Below the pieces are notes generated by a model, which was not told the DNA's origin, did not search any database, and saw only the letters and a program-made list of their open reading frames with translations. Both the position numbers and the translations under genes were made by a program. DNA of 64,000 nucleotides from Rhizosphaericola mali. GTDB taxonomy: Bacteria > Bacteroidota > Bacteroidia > Chitinophagales > Chitinophagaceae. Every line of letters starts with the position of its first letter. Within the stretch, counting starts at the first letter, position 1. The stretch is from positions 434,001 through 498,000 of the forward strand of contig NZ_CP044016.1 of assembly GCF_004337365.2 (NCBI RefSeq), given 5' to 3'. This document shows, in pieces, positions 1 through 9,792 of the stretch.

Positions 1-198
1 TATAAATTCCTGCCTGTTTTATTTTTATTCTTTAGAAGAAATTTTATTAATAAATATAACGCTTTTTACAGGAGGATGGTGTAGATCGATTTTTACTTAA
101 TTGTTATCTAAGTAAAATTGATTTGATGTGGTGCAAAAGTATTACATCAAATCAATTTTAACTAATAATATTCTTTGTTTCAAGCTTGAAAAAAATAG
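1..198. other. Intergenic left edge
   Basis: No gene is visible in these 198 bases. The stretch is AT-rich and holds a 17-bp perfect inverted repeat (listed separately). It lies downstream of the leftward GNAT gene, so it may carry that gene's terminator or the promoter of a gene beyond the left edge. Confidence 0.6.
113..160. repeat. 17-bp perfect inverted repeat with a -7-like box in its loop
   Basis: Positions 113-129 and 144-160 are exact reverse complements, with a 14-base loop. On the minus strand the loop contains TACTTTTG (134-141), a match to the Bacteroidota -7 consensus TAnnTTTG. No -33 element is seen at the right distance. Read leftward, the stem ends in TTTTA and lies about 40 bases after the stop of the GNAT gene, so a terminator is also possible. 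Seen: the repeat. Inferred: operator or terminator. Confidence 0.55.
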
Positions 199-1335
199 CT
201 ATATCTGTTTTTCAAATACACGGTAGGTTTTATAAATTTTTGCACCCATGTTTTCTAAGGCTTTATTCATAGCTTCATTTCCTTCTAGAATCCATGATGC
301 TTCTATTTTTTCAATTCTTGGATTTGCTAGCATGCTATCCATCATAGCGGCATAAAATACAGACTCTATTCCAAGTTTTCTATATTCCTCTAATACACCT
401 AATATTAAAATACGAATGCCTCTTATTTTTTTCTTTTGAGTTAGTAGTTTGATTAATCCAGTTGGAAAAAGTCGACCATTTTTGATATGAATAAGGATAT
501 CGTTGATGTTAGGAATGGCAATCGAAATACCTATAAACTTACCATCCATTTCTGCAACGCGTACAAAATTAGGATCAACGATCATTTTTAAATCTTTAGC
601 CAAATGTGTAAATTCATCATCCGTCATAGGAATAGAACCTAAGTTTTTATCCCAAGCTTTATTATAAACTTCTCTAATCCTCTCTACCTCTCGTTTGAAA
701 TTCTTTTTTAAATCGATGGGTCTTACAGTAATGCCTTTTCTCTTCATACGTTCCTCAATCAATCCTGCAACGCGTCTAACTTTTACATCATCATAGCCAG
801 TACGACCAAATAACCAAGCGAATAGATCAGTCTGTTTATATAAGCCATAATTAGATACTAAATCATTATAATAAGAAAAATTGTATGGCATCATTGCCAT
901 CGGAGGAGTGTCAAACCCATCTACCAACATACCCCAAGTGTCATTGGAGGATGGATTGGCGGGTCCAATCATTTTTCCTGTAATATTTTCCGTTTTTAGC
1001 CACGATTCTGCAGTACTGAGAAGCGCATTTGCAACCTCTTGGCTATTAACTACATCAAAAAAACCGAAAAATCCGTCATTTTGACCAATTACTTTTTTAT
1101 ATGTTCCATTTACAATACCTGCAATTCTACCCACTATTTTACCCTCTTTAATGGCTAGGAATTGTTGCATTTTGCCATGAAGGAAAAAGGGATTTTTTTT
1201 GGGATTCATTAAGTCGCTCTGTGCCACAAATAATTCGGGTACATAATTGGGATCATTTTTATACAAATCATGAGGAAAGTCAATAAATTTATTCAATTGT
1301 TTTTTCGAAGTGACTTTAACTATTTCCAGCGGCAT
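199..1335 (-). CDS. GNAT-fold acyltransferase-like protein next to serine palmitoyltransferase
   Basis: A 378-residue cytoplasmic protein without signal peptide or membrane segments. The C-terminal part looks like a GNAT domain: a strand reading LILGVLEEYRKLGIES (degenerate acyl-CoA binding turn RKLGIE), then a helix and the segment EGNEAMNKALENMGAKIY, typical of GNAT motif B. The N-terminal segment FLAIKEGKIVGRIAGI also fits a GNAT strand pair. It is much longer than a simple acetyltransferase. It lies 107 bases downstream of serine palmitoyltransferase on the same strand. Bacterial ceramide synthases described in Caulobacter are GNAT-family proteins, so N-acylation of a sphingoid base is a reasonable inference but is not shown by the sequence. 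A hairpin at 1392-1421 may partly uncouple the two genes. Starts at ATG. Confidence 0.6.
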   Translation of the reverse strand: MPLEIVKVTSKKQLNKFIDFPHDLYKNDPNYVPELFVAQSDLMNPKKNPFFLHGKMQQFLAIKEGKIVGRIAGIVNGTYKKVIGQNDGFFGFFDVVNSQEVANALLSTAESWLKTENITGKMIGPANPSSNDTWGMLVDGFDTPPMAMMPYNFSYYNDLVSNYGLYKQTDLFAWLFGRTGYDDVKVRRVAGLIEERMKRKGITVRPIDLKKNFKREVERIREVYNKAWDKNLGSIPMTDDEFTHLAKDLKMIVDPNFVRVAEMDGKFIGISIAIPNINDILIHIKNGRLFPTGLIKLLTQKKKIRGIRILILGVLEEYRKLGIESVFYAAMMDSMLANPRIEKIEASWILEGNEAMNKALENMGAKIYKTYRVFEKQI

Positions 1336-1391
1336 AATTTTTTAGTTTAGAATAAATTATTTAAAAAGTAGGTTGGATTTAGTGTAACTAA

Positions 1392-1421
1392 TAAAGGGAG
1401 AAACCCGAGTTTCTCCCTTTA
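1392..1421. terminator. Hairpin between serine palmitoyltransferase and the GNAT gene
   Basis: A 13-bp perfect stem (1392-1404 with 1409-1421) around a 4-base loop begins 22 bases after the serine palmitoyltransferase stop codon. Only three T residues close the stem and no long U-tract follows leftward, so it may be a weak terminator, an attenuator or an mRNA-stabilising 3' end. Confidence 0.55.
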
Positions 1422-1442
1422 AATTATTTGAATAGTTGCTAA

Positions 1443-3007
<1,565 letters not shown>

Positions 3008-5944
3008 TTATATCTTTTTTCCTGCTTTTGTTTTTACGGTTTTATTCGTTTTATTGCTTGCAACCTCCGTTTTTGGCGTTGCAATTTTTTTATTTGTTTT
3101 GTCTACTACTTTTTTAGCAGGGCTTGTTTTCTTTTCTGCTATTTTTATTTGCGAAGTAGATTTTGTTTCTTTTGTTTTTAACACTTTTGCAATTGGAGCC
3201 GCTGTTGAACTTAATTTTTTAGTAGTAGTAGGAGTTTTTTTGCTTGCTTCTTTTTTAGGAGCTGGCGCTTTTGCCACTACTTTTTTATCGGCGCTTTTTT
3301 GCTTCTCCGCTTTTTTTGTTTGCGGAGTAGATTTTGTTTCTTTTATTTTGACCGCTTTTGTAATCGCTTTTTCTTTTTCTGGCGTTGCTTTTTTGACAAC
3401 TTTTTTCGAATTGATGGGTAAAGATTTTACCACTTTTTTCGTTGTCTGTTCAATTTTAGCTTTCTTAATTGGAGCTTTAGTAACTGATTTTTGGGCTAAT
3501 GCCTCTTTGGATGCGGGGGCAATAATCTCTTTATTTTCAGAACTCTTTTTGCTTTTAATTATCGTTTTCTTTGAAGTAGAAGCAGATACAGTATCAATAA
3601 TTGGCGTTTTCTTTTCCTTGCTAATTTTAGTTGGCGCCTTTTTCTTTTCAGTTTTATTTGCTACTGTTGATTTTTCAACTGCTTTTGTGACGGCTTTTTC
3701 AATCGGTATATTTTTAACAGAGACTTTTTGTACTGGCTTTTTGGGAAGGCTTGTTGCTTTTGCTGTATTGTCAGATACTAATTTTTTAGACTCTGTTTTA
3801 ATTGTGGGTTTCTTTTTCGGATCAAATGTAGGTTTGGGTTTTGTTTTAGTCGCATTGTTAATCGTAGGAGCAACTTTATGTTCTTTAGGTAAAATATTTT
3901 CAATAGCAACCACCTTCGTCTCAGTTTGAATATTTGCGTTTGGTAACCATTCAAAATCAATTTGTCTTTTTTCCAAATTAGTCGCAACAACACGTATCCA
4001 AACGTGATCTCCCATACGGAATTTTCTACCGCTTCTCAATCCTACTAAGGCATAATCTTCCTCGATCAAATTGAAATCATCAAAATTTGCCAAATCTTTA
4101 ATGCTTACTAAACCTTCACATTTTGCTTCCAAAGTCTCCACCCAAAATCCGAATGCAGAAACACCACTAATAATACCTTCCAACTTTTCACCTAAGAATT
4201 GTTGCATATATTCTACCTGCTTGTACTTATTTGCCGCACGCTCACACTCTAGAGAGGCGCGTTCACGCTCACTACAATGTTTACATTTGATCTCCATTTT
4301 TTCATCGACATTCTTTTTACCTTCCAAAATTTCCTCGATTACACGATGCACCATAACATCGGGATAACGTCTGATAGGGGAGGTGAAATGACAATAATCT
4401 TTGAATCCTAAACCGTAGTGCCCAATATTTTGAGGCGAATATGCCGCTTTTGCCATAGTACGAATCCCTAGTTGTTGCAACATCGTAGATTCTGGTTTGC
4501 CTTCTAAAGACGTCAACATTGCATTGAAACTTTGTGCAATTTTTTCAGGATTGGACGTGTCAAATTGATAACCAAATTTCTTCGCTAATGCGATAAATGG
4601 TGTCAATTTTAACTCATCTGGTTGATCATGAATACGATATGGGAATGGGATCGGCTCTTTTTTAACTTTCGTTTTTTGTGCCAATTCAGCAACGGCTTTA
4701 TTTGCCAAAAGCATTAATTCTTCGATCAATTGATGTGATTCATTGCTTTCATTTACTTCAATACCGATGGGCAACCCTTTTTCATCTAATTTGAATCTTA
4801 CTTCTTGTGAAGAAAAATTAATCGCTCCATGTTTAAATCTTTCTGCTCTTAAGGCTTGAGAAATGGTATTGATGGTTAAAACTTCATCTTTAAAATCGCC
4901 GTCACCGCCTAAAATGATGGCTTGTACGTCGTCATATGTGAATCTTTTATCTGAATGAATGACTGTCCTTCCGATCCAAGTTTTGGATATTTTTCCGTTG
5001 CTATCGATATTGAATACCGCAGAGAACGTGTATTTGTCTTCGTGCGGTCTTAGCGAACAAAGAAAATTAGAAATACGCTCTGGCAACATCGGGTCTACGC
5101 GATCTGGAAGATATACGGAAGTCGCTCTTTTGTAGGCTTCTTCGTCCAATTTGGTTCCAGGTTGAACGAAATGACTGACATCCGCAATATGTACTCCGAT
5201 TTCAAATGAACCGCCACGTAATTTTTTGAAGGAAATGGCATCATCAAAATCTTTGGAGTCATTTGGGTCAATGGTAAATGTGGTTACTTTTCTAAAATCT
5301 TTTCGCTTTTTAAGTTCGGCCGTGGTGATTTTATCTGAAAATTTGTTTGCTTCCGCCAAAACTTCGTCATCGAATTGTACCGGAAAACCATTTTCCATCA
5401 ACAAAGATTTCATCGCAATATCGTTCAAGTCTTCTTGGCTAATGACAGAAATAACTTCGCCAATTGGTTTCTTTTCATTTTCTGGCCATTTGACCAATTT
5501 GACGATCACTTTATCTTGATGTTTCGCATCTTTTATGCTACTTAGCGGAACGTAGAAATCAGGTAAGCCTTTATTTCCATCAGGAATGAAAAAGGCAAAT
5601 TTGGGAGAAATCTCGATAGTTCCTATAAATTCTGATTGTTTTCTTTGCAATACGCGAGCAATTTTTCCTTCGCGTTTTCCAGTTTGTTGGTTTTGTTTTT
5701 TGATATCGACAATAACTTTGTCGCCGTTCATCGCCGTATTAAAATCTTGTGGACGGACTAAAACGTCACCACCTTCTTCTGATTTATCCAAAATGACAAA
5801 ACCCATTCCGGAGCGAGTGATCTGCAAAGATCCTTTGTGCGATGAAAGGGTAGGAGTATTACGCTGTGGCGCATTGTGCGCTCGTCTTTGACTATTTCCG
5901 AAATATTTTGATCCTTTATGTTTTTTATTATTACTCTTACTCAT
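3008..5944 (-). CDS. rnr: Ribonuclease R with a long lysine-rich C-terminal tail
   Basis: A 978-residue 3'-5' exoribonuclease of the RNase II/R family. It contains N-terminal cold-shock-like RNA-binding segments (about 40-170), then the RNB catalytic domain with the acidic cluster TIDPNDSKDFDDAISF (224-239; Asp226, Asp232, Asp234 and Asp235 are candidate metal ligands), FTSPIRRYPDVMVHR, and an S1 domain (about 595-680). From about residue 690 to the end it is low-complexity, rich in Lys, Ala, Thr and Pro. Most RNase R proteins are 700-850 residues, so this tail is unusually long. Its last 118 residues are an imperfect tandem duplication of a 57-residue unit. The start overlaps the lpxK stop as ATGA, suggesting translational coupling; it is the last gene of a five-gene operon. 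Confidence 0.93.
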   Translation of the reverse strand: MSKSNNKKHKGSKYFGNSQRRAHNAPQRNTPTLSSHKGSLQITRSGMGFVILDKSEEGGDVLVRPQDFNTAMNGDKVIVDIKKQNQQTGKREGKIARVLQRKQSEFIGTIEISPKFAFFIPDGNKGLPDFYVPLSSIKDAKHQDKVIVKLVKWPENEKKPIGEVISVISQEDLNDIAMKSLLMENGFPVQFDDEVLAEANKFSDKITTAELKKRKDFRKVTTFTIDPNDSKDFDDAISFKKLRGGSFEIGVHIADVSHFVQPGTKLDEEAYKRATSVYLPDRVDPMLPERISNFLCSLRPHEDKYTFSAVFNIDSNGKISKTWIGRTVIHSDKRFTYDDVQAIILGGDGDFKDEVLTINTISQALRAERFKHGAINFSSQEVRFKLDEKGLPIGIEVNESNESHQLIEELMLLANKAVAELAQKTKVKKEPIPFPYRIHDQPDELKLTPFIALAKKFGYQFDTSNPEKIAQSFNAMLTSLEGKPESTMLQQLGIRTMAKAAYSPQNIGHYGLGFKDYCHFTSPIRRYPDVMVHRVIEEILEGKKNVDEKMEIKCKHCSERERASLECERAANKYKQVEYMQQFLGEKLEGIISGVSAFGFWVETLEAKCEGLVSIKDLANFDDFNLIEEDYALVGLRSGRKFRMGDHVWIRVVATNLEKRQIDFEWLPNANIQTETKVVAIENILPKEHKVAPTINNATKTKPKPTFDPKKKPTIKTESKKLVSDNTAKATSLPKKPVQKVSVKNIPIEKAVTKAVEKSTVANKTEKKKAPTKISKEKKTPIIDTVSASTSKKTIIKSKKSSENKEIIAPASKEALAQKSVTKAPIKKAKIEQTTKKVVKSLPINSKKVVKKATPEKEKAITKAVKIKETKSTPQTKKAEKQKSADKKVVAKAPAPKKEASKKTPTTTKKLSSTAAPIAKVLKTKETKSTSQIKIAEKKTSPAKKVVDKTNKKIATPKTEVASNKTNKTVKTKAGKKI
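3011..3365 (-). repeat. Imperfect tandem duplication in the RNase R tail
   Basis: Two units offset by 171 bp (57 codons) encode ITKAVKIKETKSTPQTKKAE (coded near 3365-3306) and IAKVLKTKETKSTSQIKIAE (near 3194-3135), with weaker similarity continuing to the stop codon. The DNA of positions about 3141-3194 and 3312-3365 is visibly alike. The duplication keeps the reading frame. Confidence 0.75.
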
Positions 5945-7002
5945 TGATTGTTATTCAAGTGCTTGGTTATGGTCCCGATTAATTGATTTTCTTCTTGGAA
6001 AAGTATTGAGTTTTCCAATGGTAAAATGAAAAAATCAACGTGACTTTTTTGAAAGATTGACTTGTATTTTTCTAAGCGAACAGCATCTTTTTCTGTTGTC
6101 ACAATAAAAGTATTACTATTTTTTCTAAGGGCAAGATATTTATCAATTAAACTTTGAATATCTTTTTCCGTAAATGCATGATGATCTGGGAAAATTTCCG
6201 TTTGTATATTATCTGAATATTGATGTAAATATTGGATAAATGGTTGAGGTCTGGCGATACCTGTCAAAGCAATTATAGTGTCTTTTTTTTCAGGTACATA
6301 AAGATTTTGGGTAAATGCATTATAGATTTTTCCATATTGCATTGTAGAAAAATGAACGGGAATATTGGGATCATAATTTATATTTTTTAGTATAGTTTGT
6401 CTTTCTTTTTTGGATAGATTTTCGGGACATTTAGTGACTATAATTTGCGTAGCCCGTCTCATGGAAGAGCGCTGATCTCTAAGTGAACCAACCGGTAAGA
6501 AAAAATCTTTGTAGTAGATATGACTATAATCTGTTAAGACAATATTTTGATCTGTTGTTACTGCTCGATGTTGAAATGCATCATCCAAAATAACGAGCGT
6601 TTTGCTATCGGCTTCTTGCTCAATTATAGCGAGTGCCTCCGCTCTTTTTTCGCAAACTATAACTTTTATATCTGGAAATTTTTTGTAGATCTGTAGTGGC
6701 TCGTCGCCAATATCTTCTGCGGTACTATTGCTATTTGCAACTATAAATCCCTTTGTTAATCTTTTATAGCCTCGACTTAATAGAATGATTTTATAATCAT
6801 CTTTTAAATGACGAATGATAAATTCCGCCATCGGGGTTTTTCCCGTGCCACCAACTGCGACATTGCCGATACAAATTGTGGGAACCTTGAAGGAACTAGA
6901 ATGTAATATTTGTTTGTCAAAAAGAAAATTACGAATATGAATTACGATTCCATATAGAAATGAAATGGGAAATAATACATATTTTAATTTATTGAAACGC
7001 AT
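5941..7002 (-). CDS. lpxK: Tetraacyldisaccharide 4'-kinase
   Basis: A 353-residue inner-membrane-associated kinase of lipid A synthesis. It phosphorylates the 4' position of the tetraacyl disaccharide 1-phosphate to give lipid IVA. The P-loop GNVAVGGTGKTP (46-57) and the following LLSRGYKR are typical of LpxK, as are VILDDAFQHRAV and the N-terminal hydrophobic segment YVLFPISFLYGIVIHI that anchors it to the membrane. Length is usual. It overlaps the upstream cyclo-ligase gene by 14 bases and the downstream rnr by 4, so it is translated from a polycistronic message. It implies an ordinary lipid A outer membrane. Confidence 0.95.
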   Translation of the reverse strand: MRFNKLKYVLFPISFLYGIVIHIRNFLFDKQILHSSSFKVPTICIGNVAVGGTGKTPMAEFIIRHLKDDYKIILLSRGYKRLTKGFIVANSNSTAEDIGDEPLQIYKKFPDIKVIVCEKRAEALAIIEQEADSKTLVILDDAFQHRAVTTDQNIVLTDYSHIYYKDFFLPVGSLRDQRSSMRRATQIIVTKCPENLSKKERQTILKNINYDPNIPVHFSTMQYGKIYNAFTQNLYVPEKKDTIIALTGIARPQPFIQYLHQYSDNIQTEIFPDHHAFTEKDIQSLIDKYLALRKNSNTFIVTTEKDAVRLEKYKSIFQKSHVDFFILPLENSILFQEENQLIGTITKHLNNNQ

Positions 7003-7561
7003 AAATATCTTCTGGAGTTATACAAAAATCCAAAGGTATATCATTTGAATTTCTATCATCTATTTGATCAACTGGCGCAAAAAAACTTACGCCAATTTTT
7101 AAAACATCTTCTCGACATTTTTGAATAAAACGATCGTAAAAACCTTTGCCATAACCGACTCTGAAGCCTTCTGTATCAAAGGCTAATAGTGGAACAAATA
7201 TCAAATCAATCTCCTCCGGTGCAATTATTTTTCCTGTTGTAATTTCGGGTATGAAATAATCATTTAACTGAAATTCGGATTCCTCTTCTTCCAAAATCGC
7301 TTCCATACTGTTATCCGAAAAATTGCTTTTCGGATAACAGACATTTAACTCTGGAAATTGCATTTGCAAATAACGAACTAGATTTTCTACATCTATTTCG
7401 TTTTGCTGTGATATCGGTTGATAGGAGAGAATCGTGTGAATATTTTCGAAACCTAATTTTTGAAATTGAATTAACAGGAGATCTGTTTTTTTCAAAATAT
7501 CACTATGAGATAATTGTGCTCTTAAACCTTTGTATTCCTTACGTATCGCAGTCTTTAGCAT
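6989..7561 (-). CDS. 5-formyltetrahydrofolate cyclo-ligase
   Basis: A 190-residue cytoplasmic enzyme that converts 5-formyl-THF to 5,10-methenyl-THF with ATP. The signature EGFRVGYGKGFYDRF (131-145) is the family's phosphate and substrate loop, preceded by DLIFVPLLAFD. The N-terminal KTAIRKEYKGLRAQLS is the usual basic helix. Length matches the family. It starts 2 bases after the rsmD stop and overlaps lpxK, within a five-gene leftward operon. Confidence 0.93.
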   Translation of the reverse strand: MLKTAIRKEYKGLRAQLSHSDILKKTDLLLIQFQKLGFENIHTILSYQPISQQNEIDVENLVRYLQMQFPELNVCYPKSNFSDNSMEAILEEEESEFQLNDYFIPEITTGKIIAPEEIDLIFVPLLAFDTEGFRVGYGKGFYDRFIQKCREDVLKIGVSFFAPVDQIDDRNSNDIPLDFCITPEDIYAFQ

Positions 7562-7563
7562 TT

Positions 7564-8109
7564 CTATTTCTCCACTCTTTCGAAAAATGAAAATATAGTC
7601 GTACCATAGTTTCTAGAGAAACTAAATCCTGGGTAATCTTCATAGTTATTACGTGGTGTATGTTCCAATACAAAATAACCATCTTCTGCAATTAAGTTAT
7701 TTCCCACTATAATTTTGGGAATCTCATCAATTGTTCCTAATGCATAAGGAGGACCTGCAAATATGAAATCGAATGAATCTCGACATCCATCCAAAAATTG
7801 AAACACTTCTTGACGCAATACAATCGCATTGGTAACGCCCAATGTTTTCAAGTTTGTTTCAATGAAATTGTGCATCTGAGGATCTTTTTCCACTATAATT
7901 TGTTTTCCAGCACCTCTGGACGCTAGTTCGTAACTAATACAACCAGTGCCTCCAAATAAATCAAGAGTTTTAATGTCTTCAAAATCAATTCTGTTTTGTA
8001 ATATATTGAAAAGACCTTCTTTTGCGATATCGGTTGTCGGACGAGTATGAGGCATTTTTACCGGTGGATTTATTCTTCTGCCACCAAATTTTCCGGATAT
8101 AATTCTCAT
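7564..8109 (-). CDS. rsmD: 16S rRNA (guanine966-N2)-methyltransferase RsmD, with GPPY in place of DPPY
   Basis: A 181-residue SAM-dependent methyltransferase that modifies G966 of 16S rRNA. MRIISGKFGGRRI opens the protein as in other RsmD, followed by RPTTDIAKEGLFNIL and the SAM-binding motif LDLFGGTGCISYELASRGA (49-67). Motif IV, normally (D/N)PPY, reads AGPPY here (Gly119-Tyr122, codon GGT), so the usual acidic residue that positions the target amine is absent. This may be a lineage variant or loss of efficiency. It overlaps the upstream DUF3822 gene by 4 bases. Confidence 0.88.
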   Translation of the reverse strand: MRIISGKFGGRRINPPVKMPHTRPTTDIAKEGLFNILQNRIDFEDIKTLDLFGGTGCISYELASRGAGKQIIVEKDPQMHNFIETNLKTLGVTNAIVLRQEVFQFLDGCRDSFDFIFAGPPYALGTIDEIPKIIVGNNLIAEDGYFVLEHTPRNNYEDYPGFSFSRNYGTTIFSFFERVEK

Positions 8110-8927
8110 ATTGAATATTTTAAAAATGGTACGTAATAATGTTCTGGTTGTTCTGTGAATTGTGCCGCATCAAAGATGTTTTTTGTCACTTCTTCTACAT
8201 CAATTTTGGGAACATATTTAATCAAAGATTGATACAAAGGTGATTCGTAAGTGATTAAACCTGCAACATTTACTTGTGCATCTTCAATTTTTGTATCGAA
8301 TTGTTCGCATGCATTCAAAATAAAATACACGGGATCCAAAGGCGATTGATATTGAATTCTTTTAATGAATTGAAGTTTTCCATCTTTTACTGCGGATAAA
8401 ATACAATGTTCGGTAAAATATAATAGGTGAAAATTCAGACCAGATTTAGCCACACTTTTACTCAAAACTTTGGAAATGCAATCAAATTTGTGTCTGTGCT
8501 TTATTTCCTTAAAATGTGTGGATAGTGTGTCTAATGCGCTCTTATCCATTTCAAAATTGATAGAATAATCATCCGTTGTCGCTGACATTTGACGAAGATT
8601 GGCATCAAATGGAGTAACTAGATTTTGTACCCATGCTTGATCTTCCAGCGCAAATTCTGCTGGAATGAGTTGTGCATTTTCATTATCCCAAATAACAATT
8701 ACTTTTTTATTAGCATCATATTTTTGCAAAAATTGAGATTGAGCCAATAAATTTTTAAACTCAATAGTAAAATCCTCCGCATTTTTAAATTGGAATAATT
8801 CAAAATTTTGAAATTTACCATCATGTTCATCTACTGTCCAGCAAGCAAATTGTTCTTTGCTGACTTCCAAATACAATTTTTGATGTTGATTTTCCCCACT
8901 ATAAGTTCCCAATAGCTTCTGTATCAT
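8106..8927 (-). CDS. DUF3822-type protein
   Basis: A cytoplasmic protein of about 273 residues. It matches by overall look and position the Bacteroidota DUF3822 family, which commonly precedes rsmD; its function is unknown. The pattern of KQFACWTVDE-like strands and LNFHLLYFTEHCILSAVKDGK suggests an actin/hexokinase-like (ASKHA) two-lobed fold, which is an inference. The longest frame starts at a TTG (8945), but an ATG six codons later (8925-8927) gives MIQKLLGTYSGE and is preferred. It heads the operon with rsmD, the cyclo-ligase, lpxK and rnr. Confidence 0.7.
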   Translation of the reverse strand: MIQKLLGTYSGENQHQKLYLEVSKEQFACWTVDEHDGKFQNFELFQFKNAEDFTIEFKNLLAQSQFLQKYDANKKVIVIWDNENAQLIPAEFALEDQAWVQNLVTPFDANLRQMSATTDDYSINFEMDKSALDTLSTHFKEIKHRHKFDCISKVLSKSVAKSGLNFHLLYFTEHCILSAVKDGKLQFIKRIQYQSPLDPVYFILNACEQFDTKIEDAQVNVAGLITYESPLYQSLIKYVPKIDVEEVTKNIFDAAQFTEQPEHYYVPFLKYSI

Positions 8928-9002
8928 AATGCAAATTAAAGACAATGTAATTAAATAATGTAGTTTGATCTTATATCAAAGTGTTTATAGGTTGATCCTA
9001 AT

Positions 9003-9010
9003 TATATTTG
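9003..9010 (+). promoter_or_regulatory. -7 promoter box of pdxJ
   Basis: TATATTTG matches the Bacteroidota TAnnTTTG consensus and lies 27 bases before the pdxJ ATG. No exact TTG is found 17-23 bases upstream. Confidence 0.5.
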
Positions 9011-9036
9011 TGTTCCAATAAACAGGATTTGATTCG

Positions 9037-9753
9037 ATGACTAAGTTAAGTGTAAATATAAATAAAATAGCGACGTTGCGAAATTCTCGCGGAGGTAGTC
9101 AACCTGATGTTTTGCAAGCGGCGATTAACATTCAAAAATTTGGAGCAGACGGCATCACGGTGCATCCAAGACCCGATGAAAGACATATTCGTTACGAAGA
9201 TGCGCGTCAAATAAAGGAAATAATTACGACGGAGTTCAATATCGAGGGCAATAGTCAAGTACAAAAATTTATTGATTTGGTTTTGGAAGTGCGACCTGAT
9301 CAAGTGACTTTGGTACCTGATGCCGATGATCAATTGACTAGCAATCATGGCTGGGATACGATTAAACATAAAGATTATTTGAAAGAAATGGTTGCTTTAT
9401 TTCAAAAATCAGGAATTCGGGTAAGTCTTTTCGTCGATCCTGTGGAGGAAATGATCATTGGCGCCAAGGAAACCGGAACGGATCGAGTGGAATTATATAC
9501 GGAAGGATTCGCGAAGGATTTTCTGGAAAATAAAGCCAATTCCATCCGAAAATATGTAGCCGCTGCGCAAAAAGCCAAAGAGGTAGGTTTGGGTTTAAAT
9601 GCTGGTCATGATCTTGACTTAAATAATTTGGCATTTTTTTACCAAAATATTCCCTGGTTGGATGAGGTTTCTATCGGACATGCATTGATAAGCGATGCGT
9701 TGTATTTAGGTTTGGAAAATACGGTGCAGATGTATAAAAGACAATTGGTCTAA
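9037..9753 (+). CDS. pdxJ: Pyridoxine 5'-phosphate synthase
   Basis: A 238-residue TIM-barrel enzyme. It condenses 3-amino-2-oxopropyl phosphate with 1-deoxyxylulose 5-phosphate to form pyridoxine 5'-phosphate, the precursor of PLP. Motifs: LSVNINKIATLRNSRGG at the N-terminus, GADGITVHPRPDERHI, NIEGN, VTLVPD, RVSLFVDP, RVELYTE, LNAGHDLDLNN and EVSIGHALISDAL, all diagnostic of PdxJ. Length is normal. ATG start behind a TATATTTG box. Two PLP enzymes of this window (serine palmitoyltransferase and the trans-sulfuration enzyme) depend on its product. Confidence 0.97.
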   Translation: MTKLSVNINKIATLRNSRGGSQPDVLQAAINIQKFGADGITVHPRPDERHIRYEDARQIKEIITTEFNIEGNSQVQKFIDLVLEVRPDQVTLVPDADDQLTSNHGWDTIKHKDYLKEMVALFQKSGIRVSLFVDPVEEMIIGAKETGTDRVELYTEGFAKDFLENKANSIRKYVAAAQKAKEVGLGLNAGHDLDLNNLAFFYQNIPWLDEVSIGHALISDALYLGLENTVQMYKRQLV

Positions 9754-9792
9754 TAATTGCTTAATTCAAATTCAAATATAAAAATAACCAAT

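Noticed and set aside
3054-3929. Long rightward reading frame of 291 codons with hydrophobic, membrane-like translation
   Set aside because: It lies antisense to the lysine-rich tail of RNase R. Lysine codons AAA/AAG read as TTT/CTT (Phe/Leu) on the other strand, which explains both the openness and the hydrophobicity.
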